Made by a program: the position numbers and the translations under genes
Origin: Hyphomicrobiales bacterium
GTDB lineage: Bacteria > Pseudomonadota > Alphaproteobacteria > Rhizobiales > Beijerinckiaceae
DNA: 64,000 bases
Direction: 5' to 3'
Assembly: GCA_003963405.1 (NCBI GenBank)
Contig: RXIY01000013.1
Coordinates: 1 to 64,000, forward strand
The notes under the pieces: model-generated
Told to the model about the DNA's origin: nothing
Database searches by the model: none
What the model saw: the letters and a program-made list of their open reading frames with translations, nothing else
Shown: positions 33,584-44,178 of the stretch, one piece after another
How positions within the stretch are numbered: the stretch's first letter is position 1
How the letters are laid out: each line of letters begins with the position of its first letter

Positions 33584-36369
33584 TGGAAGCGGTCAGATTT
33601 TCGCCGGGAGATCTTGTCGAAGCGCGGGGACGCGAGTGGGTCGTCCTTCCGTCTCCGGACGACGCGATCCTCAATGTGCGGCCCTTGTCGGGTTCGGAAG
33701 CCGACGCGCAGTGGATTGTGCTTGCACTTGAAGTCAATCCCGTCAGGCCTGCGCGATTTACTCCACCAACACCCGAGTGGCGAGACACCCAGGACGGTGC
33801 GCGGTTGCTAGCGGATGCGCTGCGTCTGTCGCTTCGCCGAGGCGCCGGCCCGTTCCGAAGCGCTGCGCATCTCGGCGTGGAGCCGCGCGCCTATCAGCTA
33901 GTGCCGCTGATGATGGCGTTAAAGCTATCTGTGGTGCGGTTGCTGATTGCCGACGATGTGGGGATCGGCAAAACGATCGAGGCGGGATTGATCGTCCGCG
34001 AAATGCTCGACCGCGGTCTGATCGACCGCTTCTCAGTGCTGTGTCCACCCCATCTCGTTGAGCAATGGGTGAGTGAGCTTGCAGAGAAGTTCGACATTGA
34101 CGCTGTGGCCGTGACGTCGGCCAGGGCGCGCAGCCTAGAGCGTGGTCTTCCCGCGGCTCAAAGCCTGTTTGAGGCCTATCCGCACACCGTCGTGAGCCTC
34201 GACTATATCAAGGCCGACAGCCGCCGCGATGAATTTGCTCGGGCCTGCCCATCCCTTGTGATCGTTGATGAAGCGCACGCCTGCATCGGCGGAGACCGCG
34301 GCAGACATCAGCGTTTCGAGCTTCTGGAACGCCTGGCCTCCGATGAGGAGCGTCACATGCTGCTGCTGACGGCAACGCCGCACAGTGGTGATGAAGCGGC
34401 GTTCGATCGTCTGCTAGGCCTCATTAGCCCGGACTTCGCGGGAGGTCCCCAAGGCGATGAGAATACGCGCACGCGATATGCACGCCGTCTGGCTCAACAT
34501 TATGTCCAGCGGCGTCGACCCGACATTACGGATTCCGGTTGGCACGAGAAACGAACTTTCCCTGTTCATCAGGTGAAGGATGAGCCCTTCAGTCTCAGCG
34601 GCGAATTCGGCGCTTTCCATGATCGCGTCCTGGACTATTGCCTTGCTGTTACGCAACGCGCCGGTGCCGACCAGCGCAGCCGGCGCCTTGCTTTTTGGGG
34701 GACGCTCGCACTCATGCGATGCGTCGGCTCCTCGCCGGCGGCCGCTACAAACGCCCTACGCAATCGCTTGTCTGGGGTGGCGGACGAAGAGGCGATGCAG
34801 CCCGTTGTCTTCGACGAAGACGAAGGCCTGCTCGACCAAGGCGACGTGGAGCCCGGCACCGCTAGCGCCAGCGCCGAAGAGCGCGGTGAACTCGCCCAGC
34901 TGATCGCGATTGCGGAGTCCCTTGATCGCCGTCGTGGCGAGGATCCCAAGGTGGCGCGGCTGCTAAAGGTTCTAAAAGGGCTGCTTCAGGAAGGAGCCAA
35001 GCCGGTCATCTTCTGCCGGTTCATCGCAACGGCGGAGGCGCTGGGCGAAGAGATCAAGCGTGCTTGGCCAAAGGCTGACGTGGCAGTCGTGACAGGACGC
35101 CTGCCGCCTGAAGAGCGGCGAGCTCGCATCGATCAGCTTGAAGACTCCGAGAGCCGAATCCTCGTCGCGACGGACTGCCTGTCCGAGGGCATCAATTTGC
35201 AAGCGCTGTTCGATGCCGTCGTTCATTATGATCTAAGCTGGAATCCGACCCGTCATCAGCAGCGCGAAGGGCGCGTCGACCGATTTGGTCAGCGTTCGCC
35301 GGTCGTCCGCTCGGTCACGATCTTTGGCGACAACAGCGCGATCGATGGCGCAGTCTTGCAGGTCATCCTGCGAAAAGCGGACGCCATTCGTAAGGCGACG
35401 GGCATTTCGGTGCCGATGCCCGAAGATAGCCAGGGTGTAACCTTGGCGCTGATGCAAGCGCTCATGCTTCGCGCCGGCGGACATCGGGAGCAGTTGGCCT
35501 TCGATTTCGGCCTTTCAAGCGAACGGCTCGACGGCAAATGGCGCGACGCCGAGGAAAATGCGAAAGCAAGCCGCGCGCGTTATGCGCAAGGTGCGCTGAA
35601 ACCCGATGAGGTGCTGCCGGAGTGGCGGCAGATGCGCGCGCTAAATGGTGGCCCGACCGAAGTCGCGCGCTTCACGGAACGCGCTTTGAAACGCGTGGGA
35701 GCGCCATTGGAGAGAGCTGGACAGCATTACCTTGTTCATCTCGAAGCCATGCCCGACGCTATCAAGGAGCGACTGGAAGCGCGTGGTCTGCGTGGGACGC
35801 GAAGGGTTGGTTTCGAGGATGAACCTGCTCCGGGCGTGACGCATCTCGGGCGCGTCCACCCCTTAGTTGCAAGCTTGGCAGAAAGTTTGGCGGAGGGGGC
35901 GCTAGATCCGGAAGGGGCATCATTCCGTCCCCTTGGCCGGTGCGGTGCCTGGCGCACGCGAGCCGTCACTCAGATGACAACGCTGATGCTGTTACGCCTT
36001 CGCTTCAAGCTCATCACGAGCGGCCGCACAAACCGCCTGCTGCTGGCCGAGGAAGCGACGGGGATCGCGTTCGGCGGAATAGCTCCGGCGCCGATTCTCG
36101 AAGGACATTCTGCCCTTGAGCTTCTCGAGGCCGAGGCAGCAGGAAATCTCGATGAACTCGCTGCTGCGCGTCAGCTCCAGAGAGCTCATGAACGACTGGT
36201 GAGCTATCAACCTGCGATAGAAGGCTTCGCAGCGGAACGCGGAGTGGCGCTTTCGGCCGACCATCTTCGGCTAACGGAAGCCGCTCGCGGCGGGGCGACG
36301 GTCCAGGTCGTTCCTGTTTTGCCAGCGGATGTCATAGGTCTCTATGTCCTACTTCCGGAGGGCGAGTGA
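33583..36369 (+). CDS. SNF2-family helicase (DrmD-like)
   Basis: 928-aa Swi2/Snf2 (HepA/RapA-like) DNA translocase. It has Walker A IADDVGIGKTIEAGLIVREM (near 122), VLCPPHLVEQW, the DEAH box LVIVDEAHACIGG (near 229), LLTATPHSGDEAAFDRL, VIFCRFIATAEALGEEI and the helicase C-terminal motifs LVATDCLSEGINLQALFDAV and LSWNPTRHQQREGRVDRFGQ. It matches the DrmD component of class 1 DISARM by family and by its place before an adenine methylase. It starts at GTG 33583, overlapping the previous stop. Likely role: DNA translocation in a restriction-like complex; this is inferred from the family. Confidence 0.85.
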   Translation: MEAVRFSPGDLVEARGREWVVLPSPDDAILNVRPLSGSEADAQWIVLALEVNPVRPARFTPPTPEWRDTQDGARLLADALRLSLRRGAGPFRSAAHLGVEPRAYQLVPLMMALKLSVVRLLIADDVGIGKTIEAGLIVREMLDRGLIDRFSVLCPPHLVEQWVSELAEKFDIDAVAVTSARARSLERGLPAAQSLFEAYPHTVVSLDYIKADSRRDEFARACPSLVIVDEAHACIGGDRGRHQRFELLERLASDEERHMLLLTATPHSGDEAAFDRLLGLISPDFAGGPQGDENTRTRYARRLAQHYVQRRRPDITDSGWHEKRTFPVHQVKDEPFSLSGEFGAFHDRVLDYCLAVTQRAGADQRSRRLAFWGTLALMRCVGSSPAAATNALRNRLSGVADEEAMQPVVFDEDEGLLDQGDVEPGTASASAEERGELAQLIAIAESLDRRRGEDPKVARLLKVLKGLLQEGAKPVIFCRFIATAEALGEEIKRAWPKADVAVVTGRLPPEERRARIDQLEDSESRILVATDCLSEGINLQALFDAVVHYDLSWNPTRHQQREGRVDRFGQRSPVVRSVTIFGDNSAIDGAVLQVILRKADAIRKATGISVPMPEDSQGVTLALMQALMLRAGGHREQLAFDFGLSSERLDGKWRDAEENAKASRARYAQGALKPDEVLPEWRQMRALNGGPTEVARFTERALKRVGAPLERAGQHYLVHLEAMPDAIKERLEARGLRGTRRVGFEDEPAPGVTHLGRVHPLVASLAESLAEGALDPEGASFRPLGRCGAWRTRAVTQMTTLMLLRLRFKLITSGRTNRLLLAEEATGIAFGGIAPAPILEGHSALELLEAEAAGNLDELAAARQLQRAHERLVSYQPAIEGFAAERGVALSADHLRLTEAARGGATVQVVPVLPADVIGLYVLLPEGE

Positions 36370-39300
36370 TGGCCCGGCATCTGAAGCGTGCGGCCAATAT
36401 TGGGCTCACCGCCGTCTCGATCGAGGGCGGATTGATTTCTCCCGATCAGGTTGCAGTGATCGCCGCCACCGCTCCAGACCAGAAAGCAGCCGCGGAATAT
36501 GGCTGCCCCAAAGGGACGAATCTGCGAGACGAGATCACACGTTATTTTAGGATCGGCCAAGCTCATTGGCAGGCTTATGCCAAATTGGCAGCTCCCACTG
36601 AGATTCAGACCACCGCCTTTGTTAAGAGCTTGCTTGAGGAGGCGTTCGGGTTTGAAGGCCTGCGCGGTCCAGATTTTCACCAGCAGAACGGTCATACCTA
36701 CCGTATTACCCTTGAGGCAAAGGGCGGTAGGGTGCCCGTCGTCGTGGCCGCGCCTCTAACTGAAGCGGATGCGTTCACCAAAGCGCTTCCGCAACTTGGC
36801 GACGATCATGGCGGCACCATCCCGAGACGTTCCCCGAGCGTGTTGCTCCAGGACTGGCTAAACGCGAACGCCGAGTTCTTATGGGGGCTGGTCTTTGCCG
36901 GCGACCGCCTCCGCCTCATGCGCGACAACGCCAGCTTTACCCGCCCAGCCTATATCGAAGCGGATTTGGGGGCGATCTTCCGCGACGAGATGTTCGCGGA
37001 CTTCACTGCCACGTGGCTGCTGATCCATGCGACGCGCTTCGGCGGGGAAAATGCTGCGGCGGCCGATTGCGCGCTGGAGCGCTGGCGCGAGGCTGGATTG
37101 CGAGCCGGAACCGCGGCGCGGGATCGGCTTGGAAAGAGCGTCAAGGAAGCACTACTGGCGCTTGGCCAGGGGTTCCTGGATGCGAACCCCGACCTGCGGG
37201 TGAAGCTCGATGAAAATCATACCAGCATGCAAGCCTGGTTTGAGCAGCTCCTGCGCGTTGTCTATCGGTTGATCTTCTTGGCGGTCGCGGAGGATCGCGA
37301 GCTTTTACATGGGCCGGATGCATCGGAATCGGCTCGTGATCTCTATGTTTCCGCTTACGGCTTCAGCCATATGCGAGATCGGTCGGCTCGACGTTCCTCA
37401 CACGATCACCATCACGACGCTTGGGAGGCTGCGAAGATCGTCTTCCGAGGGCTGGAGCACGGCGAGAAGCTACTCGGATTGCCAGCGTTAGGCGGGCTTT
37501 TCACGCGCGGCGCGACGCTAGACCTCGATGATGCGAGACTGCCGAATCGGGCGTTCTTGCGCGCCATCTTTCATCTGAGCTGGCTCCTTGAGGATGGACG
37601 CCGTGTCCGGGTAAACTGGCGCGATATGGCGACGGAGGAGCTCGGTTCGGTGTACGAGCGGTTGCTTGAGCTCGTCCCCGTCCGCGATGAGCATGGGCGC
37701 CGCTTCGGCTTTGCCGATGCAGACGAAGCGAGAGGCAATGCGCGAAAGACCTCAGGCAGTTATTATACGCCGGACAGTCTCGTCCAGACGCTCCTCGATT
37801 CAACGCTCGATCCGATTCTTATGCGCGCCGAAGCCGAGGGAGGTGCTGAGGCGATCCTCAAGCTGTCGGTCATTGATCCAGCCTGTGGTTCGGGGCATTT
37901 CCTACTCGGCGCAGCACGCCGGATGGCTACACGCGTGGCGCAGTTGCGCGAAAGCGAGGCTCCCGACTATCCGGCAGCAATGCGCGATGTCGTGAGTCAC
38001 TCGATTCACGGGGTTGATCGCAATCCGATGGCCGTCGAGTTGGCCAAAGTGGCTCTATGGATCGAAGCAGTCGAACCGGGAAAACCGCTTAGTTTCCTCG
38101 ACAGTAACATCCGATGTGGCGACAGTCTGATCGGCGTGTTTGATATCGAGATGTTGAAGAAGGGAATTCCCGACGAAGCTTATAAACCGCTTACTGGGGA
38201 CGATAAAGAAGTCGCCAGAGCCTATGGCCGCTATAATAAGCAACAACGTGATGGCAAAGGCGCCACTGGGCTTTTGTCCGAATTAAGGCCTCCTGAAACT
38301 CTTTCTCTGGCGGACCGCCGTCTTCACGAGCTTCCTGAAGAAGATTTGGAGCAGGTAGAGGCCAAAGGGCGGGATTTTAGCGCGCTGCGCGCCTCCAATG
38401 ATTGGCAGCGCCTCAAATCGGCGAGTGATCTCTATGTGTCTGCCTATCTTTATACGGCAGCTTACTTCGCAGCTAGACCATCAGTGGTCGGCACCTTTGA
38501 CGACCTGCCGCTCACCGAACATGTCTGGTGGGCAGCCGGGGGGCGCGAAGTTGCGCCGCATTTGATCGCTAGCGCTAGAAAGACATCGGAAGCCGTTCGC
38601 GCTTTCCATTGGCATATCGAGTTTCCACGGATCTTCGGCTTGCCGTCTCCAGATGAGCGCGGATTTGATGTCGTGATCGGCAATCCGCCTTGGGAACGCA
38701 TCAAGCTACAGGAACAGGAGTTCTTCGCGGCGCGTTCGCCCGAGATTGCAACTGCTAGGAATAAGGCTGAACGCCAGCAGCTGATCCAGGAGTTGGAGAA
38801 GGCAGATCCGGCGAGTGCCGATGGTCAACTTTGGGCCGATTTCCAATTTGCCAAACGCACGGCGGAAGCCACCAGCGAGTTTGTTCGGTCGTCGGGAAGA
38901 TATTTCCTAACCGGCAAAGGCGATATCAACACATATGCCTTGTTTGCTGAACTGTTCTTGAAACTAGTTCGACCTAATGGACGTGCAGGTATGTTGGTTC
39001 CAACTGGAATCGCAACTGATAGCACTAATTCAGAGTTTTTCGGCGAACTCGTAAACAAACAACGACTTTCGTCGTTGTACAGCTTTTACGAGATCCGCGG
39101 TTGGTTCAAAGGTACCGACGATAGAAAGTCGTTCTGTATTTTGACTATCGGAGCCACCAGCGGAGAGGCGGAGTTTTGTTTCGATATTCGGCAGCTCGAG
39201 GAGCTTGAGCATAAGGAGCGGCGCTTCACGCTGAGCGCCGAGCAAATCGCTCATATCAATCCGAATACACGGACGTCGCCGGTCTTTCGATCGCGAGCAG

Positions 39301-41186
39301 ACGCCCGATTGACGGCTCAGCTCTACGCCCGAACTCCGGTGTTGATAGAGGATCAGCCATCGGATGAGGCGGGGGAGCGGAATCCTTGGAGTTTCACATA
39401 TCAAACGAAAATGTTCGATATGGCGGACGCCAGCCATTTGTTTCTGACGAAGAGGAAGGCGGAACTAGAGAACTTGTCCTTTGATGATGGGTCATGGGTA
39501 CGCCGAGACGAAGGCGGACTCAGCCGCTATTTGCCTCTTTATGAAGCAAAGATGATTCATCATTTCGATCATCGCTGGGCGACTTTTGCTGCGGCGAATG
39601 TTGAAGATGAGGACGGCGCGCGCGACTGTCAAACCGTCGAGAAGGAGGATCCTAGCTTCGAGGTGGAGCCCCGCTATTGGGTGCCGGAGTCCGAGGTAAG
39701 TTTACGCGCTGCACGCGTTCCGAACAGCTTGAAGCGTGGTGTTCGGGAAGGTGATCCTAACCGAATCCTGAAGAGCCTTGTGGAATGGCTTAGTGGCTAT
39801 CGCGCCCTGGACGGAGGGCGTCTCCGTGAATCCGATCTCGTGCGCACTCTGGGCAATAGCCATGCCTGGCGCGCAATACTTGGTGAGTCTCCGGATCGGT
39901 TCGTGCTCAATCCGAAGGTGCTGGCTACCGGCCGCAGCATGCAGCGCGAAACGCCGCTGAACGCGAGCGACATCGAATTCTTAACGGATGGGCCGCACGA
40001 CGCAATTGCGCTCGGCTCTGCATTAATCGACCGCAAGCAACCTCGTTGGCTCATGGGTTGGCGTGATATCGCCCTTCGGAGCGTCGAACGAACGGTGATC
40101 GCGAGTGTTTTTCCAAGAGTAGGCGTTGGTCACACGATCCGTGTCATGTATCTCGACGTGGCGCCCGGTTTGGCTGCAACATTTATCGCTTGTTTGACAT
40201 CTCTAGTGATGGACTACGTCGGTAGGCAGGTGGTTGGTGGGACGCATTTGACAGTCGAGGCGCTAAAACAGTTTCCGGTAGTGCCCCCGTCTGCTTTCCA
40301 GGAAGACATAGATTTCGTTGCGCCCCGCGTCCTTGAACTGACTTACACAAGCAGATCGATGCGAACGTGGGCCGACGATCTCGGTTACACCGGCCCTCCG
40401 TTCCCTTGGGATGAAGGTCGCCGTGCTCTCCTGCGCGCAGAATTGGATGCCTTTTTCGCGCTGAAATACGGTCTCTCGCGCGACGAACTGCGGTACGTAC
40501 TCGATCCGGCGGATGCAGGTGGCTCTAATTATCCGTCTGAAACGTTCCGAGTGCTCAAAGCCAACGAGGAACGGCGATTCGGGGAGTACCAGACACGTCG
40601 CCTTGTGCTCGAAGCTTACGATCGGCTCCTTGGATCGCGGGTTGCAGCGCGCCCGATCGAGCTTCGTTCCGTTCAGGCACGACCGGGTCCGGCTGCTCTG
40701 CCTGACGATGTATGGGCGCGGGCTGTCCAATCGCACCCCGGTGATACTGGCGCCATTCTGGCTGCGATACTCAAAGCGATGGATGGGCCGAGGCCGATCC
40801 GCGATGTTCGTCTTGCCGCCGCCTTCATCCTAGAACCACGTCTGCTTGCTCCGCTCCTGCCAAGCGCCAAGGCTGCAGAGTGGCGTCGCTTGGTGGGGGC
40901 GGAGGCAGATTCCCTTGGCGGCAATATCGCGACATTCGCCGGAAAGATTAACACAGCGTGGGGCGCCGCACTGCGAAACCACCGCGGCAACGGACTACTG
41001 GATGAGGATCTCCAGCGTGGGACATGGGCATCTGGCCCCGGTTTGGACGCGATCGACACTTCCGGATGGCCTGACGGTCGCGCAGGCTTCGTGTTCGGTG
41101 CGCTGGAGAACATTAACCTAGACGCGGCGGTGGATTCGCTGCCAGCTGACATTCGGCAGTGGGTGATCAATGCCGCAGCAGTCTGA
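36369..41186 (+). CDS. Large N6-adenine DNA methyltransferase (DrmMI-like / Eco57I-type)
   Basis: 1605-aa protein with a class gamma N6-adenine methylase core: [14 protein letters not shown], the SAM-binding [19 protein letters not shown] (near 505) and the catalytic [12 protein letters not shown] (Asn-Pro-Pro-Trp near 772). Long N- and C-terminal regions probably recognise DNA or other subunits; an N-terminal [14 protein letters not shown] could be the relic of a nuclease fold. It corresponds to DrmMI of class 1 DISARM. The ATG at 36369 follows GGAGGG and overlaps the SNF2 stop; its end overlaps the ATPase gene by 17 bp. It probably marks self DNA so that the operon's nucleases attack only unmodified DNA; this is inferred. 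Confidence 0.85.
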   Translation: MARHLKRAANIGLTAVSIEGGLISPDQVAVIAATAPDQKAAAEYGCPKGTNLRDEITRYFRIGQAHWQAYAKLAAPTEIQTTAFVKSLLEEAFGFEGLRGPDFHQQNGHTYRITLEAKGGRVPVVVAAPLTEADAFTKALPQLGDDHGGTIPRRSPSVLLQDWLNANAEFLWGLVFAGDRLRLMRDNASFTRPAYIEADLGAIFRDEMFADFTATWLLIHATRFGGENAAAADCALERWREAGLRAGTAARDRLGKSVKEALLALGQGFLDANPDLRVKLDENHTSMQAWFEQLLRVVYRLIFLAVAEDRELLHGPDASESARDLYVSAYGFSHMRDRSARRSSHDHHHDAWEAAKIVFRGLEHGEKLLGLPALGGLFTRGATLDLDDARLPNRAFLRAIFHLSWLLEDGRRVRVNWRDMATEELGSVYERLLELVPVRDEHGRRFGFADADEARGNARKTSGSYYTPDSLVQTLLDSTLDPILMRAEAEGGAEAILKLSVIDPACGSGHFLLGAARRMATRVAQLRESEAPDYPAAMRDVVSHSIHGVDRNPMAVELAKVALWIEAVEPGKPLSFLDSNIRCGDSLIGVFDIEMLKKGIPDEAYKPLTGDDKEVARAYGRYNKQQRDGKGATGLLSELRPPETLSLADRRLHELPEEDLEQVEAKGRDFSALRASNDWQRLKSASDLYVSAYLYTAAYFAARPSVVGTFDDLPLTEHVWWAAGGREVAPHLIASARKTSEAVRAFHWHIEFPRIFGLPSPDERGFDVVIGNPPWERIKLQEQEFFAARSPEIATARNKAERQQLIQELEKADPASADGQLWADFQFAKRTAEATSEFVRSSGRYFLTGKGDINTYALFAELFLKLVRPNGRAGMLVPTGIATDSTNSEFFGELVNKQRLSSLYSFYEIRGWFKGTDDRKSFCILTIGATSGEAEFCFDIRQLEELEHKERRFTLSAEQIAHINPNTRTSPVFRSRADARLTAQLYARTPVLIEDQPSDEAGERNPWSFTYQTKMFDMADASHLFLTKRKAELENLSFDDGSWVRRDEGGLSRYLPLYEAKMIHHFDHRWATFAAANVEDEDGARDCQTVEKEDPSFEVEPRYWVPESEVSLRAARVPNSLKRGVREGDPNRILKSLVEWLSGYRALDGGRLRESDLVRTLGNSHAWRAILGESPDRFVLNPKVLATGRSMQRETPLNASDIEFLTDGPHDAIALGSALIDRKQPRWLMGWRDIALRSVERTVIASVFPRVGVGHTIRVMYLDVAPGLAATFIACLTSLVMDYVGRQVVGGTHLTVEALKQFPVVPPSAFQEDIDFVAPRVLELTYTSRSMRTWADDLGYTGPPFPWDEGRRALLRAELDAFFALKYGLSRDELRYVLDPADAGGSNYPSETFRVLKANEERRFGEYQTRRLVLEAYDRLLGSRVAARPIELRSVQARPGPAALPDDVWARAVQSHPGDTGAILAAILKAMDGPRPIRDVRLAAAFILEPRLLAPLLPSAKAAEWRRLVGAEADSLGGNIATFAGKINTAWGAALRNHRGNGLLDEDLQRGTWASGPGLDAIDTSGWPDGRAGFVFGALENINLDAAVDSLPADIRQWVINAAAV

Positions 41187-43152
41187 CCTTCTCGGCCCGC
41201 AGCTTCTGACGGTAACGCCCGCTGAAGGGTTGGAAGGACCCCGGCTTTGGGTTCGGCGACTTGTCATATGGAAAGAGCCGGGTGGCGAGAAGGTGCGGGA
41301 CATCGAGCTTCGCCCCGGCCTGAACATCGTCTGGTCACCTGATGGAGCGGATGATGTCACTTTGGCAGGTCAAACAAATGCGGTTGGGCATGGTAGCGGC
41401 AAGACGCTTTTTTACCGGCTCATCCGCTACTGTCTTGGCGAACACCGTTTCTCGACGGAGCCTCAGCGTGATCGGATCGGCACAGAATTTCTGAATGGCA
41501 TTGTGGGTGCCGAGGTCGTGCTAGATGGAATCTGCTGGGCGATTGTTCGCCCACTCGGCGCGCGTCGGAGACACATGGCTGTACCGGGCGGAAATCTCGA
41601 CGAGATCGCCGCTGGTGAGGGCGCTTCAACGGGAATGGAGCCGTTCGTCGAGGCGGTCGATCAGCAAATCATCACCACGGCGCTTGCCCAATTGGTTCGC
41701 CCGCAAGCTAACGGACCAATTTGGCCGGTCACGCTCGCTTGGCTCACGCGGGACCAAGAGTGTCGATTTGACGATGTCCTCGACTGGCGGTCGCCGACCT
41801 CAGACTCCGATTCACCGATGCCCGCAAGCGGACAGGAGAAGGGACCAAGGCTCGAGGCGCTCCGTTCGTTTCTGATGGCGATCACCCCTGAGGAACAAGC
41901 CACGCGTGGTGAAGTGAACAGCCTCAGCGAGGAGCGCCGAGTCCTGGATCAAGAGATTGGCCATCGCCGGTGGGAAATCGAACGCACGCAAACACGGCTC
42001 GTTACGGATCTCGACCTTGACGGTCAGTCGCTTCCAGAGATGCCGTTGCTGATTGACACCACGCGCAGATCCGCTGGCGCGCGTTTGGCATCGGCAAGCA
42101 AGGTTCCAACTGGCGGCGACGCTGAACTCGTCGCAGCGCGCGAGCAACGAGAGGCCGCGAGAAATGAATGGGCGCGCCTCGACGGCGAACGTATCCGGAT
42201 CGCGGCGCTAATTCCCGCAGAAGAATGCACACTGGCGATGATCCGCGGGGAGTTGCCGGGACTTTCCTATTCGAAAGTCAAGGCTGAAAGTCCGATATGC
42301 CCGATATGTGAAGTCCCCATCGACAGAGCCTTGGCAGAGGGATGCAAGCTCTCGCACAAAATTCCTGATTCCAACGCGTGCCGGCAGCGTTGGAATCAGC
42401 GACAGGCGGATCACGACGCCCAAGCGAAGCGAGTTGAGGATCTGCGGCAAGAGCAGACGCAACTCTTGCCGCAGATTGCTCTGGCCAAGCAACAGTTCGA
42501 TCGATCTGTCGATCACGTCACGAACATCGAGAAGGTCCGCGATGCCCGAGAATCCACATGGTATACCGCCCGCAGGCTCCAAGACGATGTTGAGCGCCTG
42601 GCCGAACTCTTCGAAACGCAGGAGGCCTGTATCAAGCGCCTGCGTGAGCTGGGCACGAAACTTGAGACCGAGAGAGAGCGGCTGGGTGCGTTTCGTGACA
42701 AGCAGGCCCGCGTATTCGGACGCATAAGCGAGAAATTCGACCCGATCGTCCGACGGTCGGTCGGCCACGATGCAAAAGGGCGGATCACCCTTACCGGGAA
42801 TGGGCTTGATCTGTCAGTAGACATGGGAGGCGACCGCAGGACAGCCGCGATCGACTCTCTCAAGGTTCTGGCTTTTGACCTCGCTGCGATGTGCATCAGC
42901 ATCGAAGGCGCGACCCGTGTGCCGCCATTCCTGCTTCACGACGGCCCACGTGAGGCCGACCTTGACTTGTCAATTTATGGACGGCTCTTCGACATCGTTC
43001 AGGAATTGGAGCGGGTCGGCGGAAAACCGCTGTTTCAGTACATCGTAACGACAAAAACGGCGCCTCCGACCGAGTTCAGGGAACGCCCGTACCTGCAGCT
43101 AAAACTGCATGGCGATCCGCCCGCGCAGCGCTTGCTCGGGGTGGACTTATGA
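41170..43152 (+). CDS. SMC/Rad50-like ATPase with zinc-hook motif
   Basis: 660-aa ABC-type ATPase with a coiled-coil insertion. Walker A is AVGHGSGKTLFYRLIRYCLG (near 75). Two coiled-coil arms (about 250-340 and 405-530) flank a zinc-hook-like CPICEVPID at about 376. The C-terminal lobe has KVLAFDLAAMC and a Walker-B/D-loop-like FLLHDGPREADLDL. Proteins of this type act in DNA-end or DNA-topology sensing with a nuclease partner, here probably the HNH protein whose ATG overlaps its stop. No such subunit belongs to canonical DISARM, which makes this operon unusual. Confidence 0.8.
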   Translation: MPQQSDLLGPQLLTVTPAEGLEGPRLWVRRLVIWKEPGGEKVRDIELRPGLNIVWSPDGADDVTLAGQTNAVGHGSGKTLFYRLIRYCLGEHRFSTEPQRDRIGTEFLNGIVGAEVVLDGICWAIVRPLGARRRHMAVPGGNLDEIAAGEGASTGMEPFVEAVDQQIITTALAQLVRPQANGPIWPVTLAWLTRDQECRFDDVLDWRSPTSDSDSPMPASGQEKGPRLEALRSFLMAITPEEQATRGEVNSLSEERRVLDQEIGHRRWEIERTQTRLVTDLDLDGQSLPEMPLLIDTTRRSAGARLASASKVPTGGDAELVAAREQREAARNEWARLDGERIRIAALIPAEECTLAMIRGELPGLSYSKVKAESPICPICEVPIDRALAEGCKLSHKIPDSNACRQRWNQRQADHDAQAKRVEDLRQEQTQLLPQIALAKQQFDRSVDHVTNIEKVRDARESTWYTARRLQDDVERLAELFETQEACIKRLRELGTKLETERERLGAFRDKQARVFGRISEKFDPIVRRSVGHDAKGRITLTGNGLDLSVDMGGDRRTAAIDSLKVLAFDLAAMCISIEGATRVPPFLLHDGPREADLDLSIYGRLFDIVQELERVGGKPLFQYIVTTKTAPPTEFRERPYLQLKLHGDPPAQRLLGVDL

Positions 43153-43925
43153 CCAGCACCGAAGGGCGTCTTGCAGCTTATCCGTTCGTCCTTCTCTCTG
43201 AGCTGCGCGACGCCGCGAACGAGCACGGCTACCGCATTGGTCCTGAAGAGGCCGGTGGATGGATCTTTTTCCGATCAGCCAGTGCGCCAGGGGAGATCGG
43301 ACTGGCGGCCGCGAGCGCCTCCGGTCCGTTCTTTCTGTCCTTGATGTTGCCAGGAGTGGTGCGAGCGCTGGACGCTCAAACTGCAACTCCCTGGGCCAGG
43401 GGCCATACAGGGGCCTTCATGTTTGCCACCCGTGATGACCTGCATGCCGGGGTCCAGGCGGCGTACCGCTTATCGGTCAGCCTGCCCAATTTCCCCCTTG
43501 AGAAATACGAAAAGGCCGTGGCGGGAATAGGCGAGACGGAAGGGGAGCGCGCGCAGAAGTTCAGGATTGGGCAGAATATCTTTCGTGACGCGCTGATGGA
43601 ATACTGGAATGGGAGCTGCCCCCTGAGCGGGATTTCAAGTCCCGATCTCTTGCGAGCCTCGCACATGATGCCGTGGTCAGACTGTGTAACGGACGCTCAG
43701 AGACTCGACGTGCACAACGGACTTCTGCTGTCCGCCCTGTGGGACGCTGCATTCGATGCCGGGCTGGTGACATTTGATGACGATGGAATGGTTTTGACTT
43801 CTGCTCGTTTGGAGAATGCCGCGCTTGAAGCCCTGTCCTTAGATAAAGCGCCGAGGCTGGCGTTGCGCGATGAGCATCGGCCTTACTTGGCCCATCATCG
43901 CAACCACGTTTGGATCCGGAATTAA
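43149..43925 (+). CDS. HNH endonuclease (HNH_2 type)
   Basis: 258-aa protein. The C-terminal domain matches the HNH_2 nuclease family: CPLSGISSPDLLRASHMMPW (His near 173), HNGLLLSALWDAAFDAGLVT and FDDDG. The N-terminal 130 residues contain FFRSASAPGEIGLAAAS and MFATRDDLHAGVQAAYRLSV, without a family I can name. It overlaps the ATPase gene by 4 bp (ATGA), so it is co-translated and likely the DNA-cutting partner of the SMC-like ATPase. The stop at 43925 is followed by 40 bp before the small gene. Confidence 0.85.
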   Translation: MTSTEGRLAAYPFVLLSELRDAANEHGYRIGPEEAGGWIFFRSASAPGEIGLAAASASGPFFLSLMLPGVVRALDAQTATPWARGHTGAFMFATRDDLHAGVQAAYRLSVSLPNFPLEKYEKAVAGIGETEGERAQKFRIGQNIFRDALMEYWNGSCPLSGISSPDLLRASHMMPWSDCVTDAQRLDVHNGLLLSALWDAAFDAGLVTFDDDGMVLTSARLENAALEALSLDKAPRLALRDEHRPYLAHHRNHVWIRN

Positions 43926-43965
43926 CGGCGGTAGGCGCTCCGAAGCCTGCATGGGGGAGGCTGGG

Positions 43966-44178
43966 TTGGACTTCGAAGATCTCGTGACGGCGCTGGAACC
44001 GCCGCCGAACCGTGTCGGCACCGCCGCGACAAACGTGTTCGTGGGCGTGATCAGGTCGCGCGAGTTGCTAGGCCTCGCGCTGCGCAAATCCGAAGCAATG
44101 GCCCTGATAGGCCCCGCCACGGACCAAGGATGGAAACTCATCGACTTGGTCGCCCAGGCTGCGGAGCTGAAGGAATGA
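43966..44178 (+). CDS. Unknown 70-aa protein in the seven-gene operon
   Basis: Small acidic-to-neutral ORF. I prefer the TTG at 43966, which has GGGAGG 5 nt upstream; an ATG at 43951 in the same frame would add five residues. It contains DFEDLVTALEPPPNRV, VFVGVIRSRELLGLALRKSE and LIDLVAQAAELKE and looks helical. Its stop overlaps the next start (ATGA), so it is part of the operon. No family recognised; possibly a small adaptor or antitoxin-like subunit. Confidence 0.55.
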   Translation: MDFEDLVTALEPPPNRVGTAATNVFVGVIRSRELLGLALRKSEAMALIGPATDQGWKLIDLVAQAAELKE

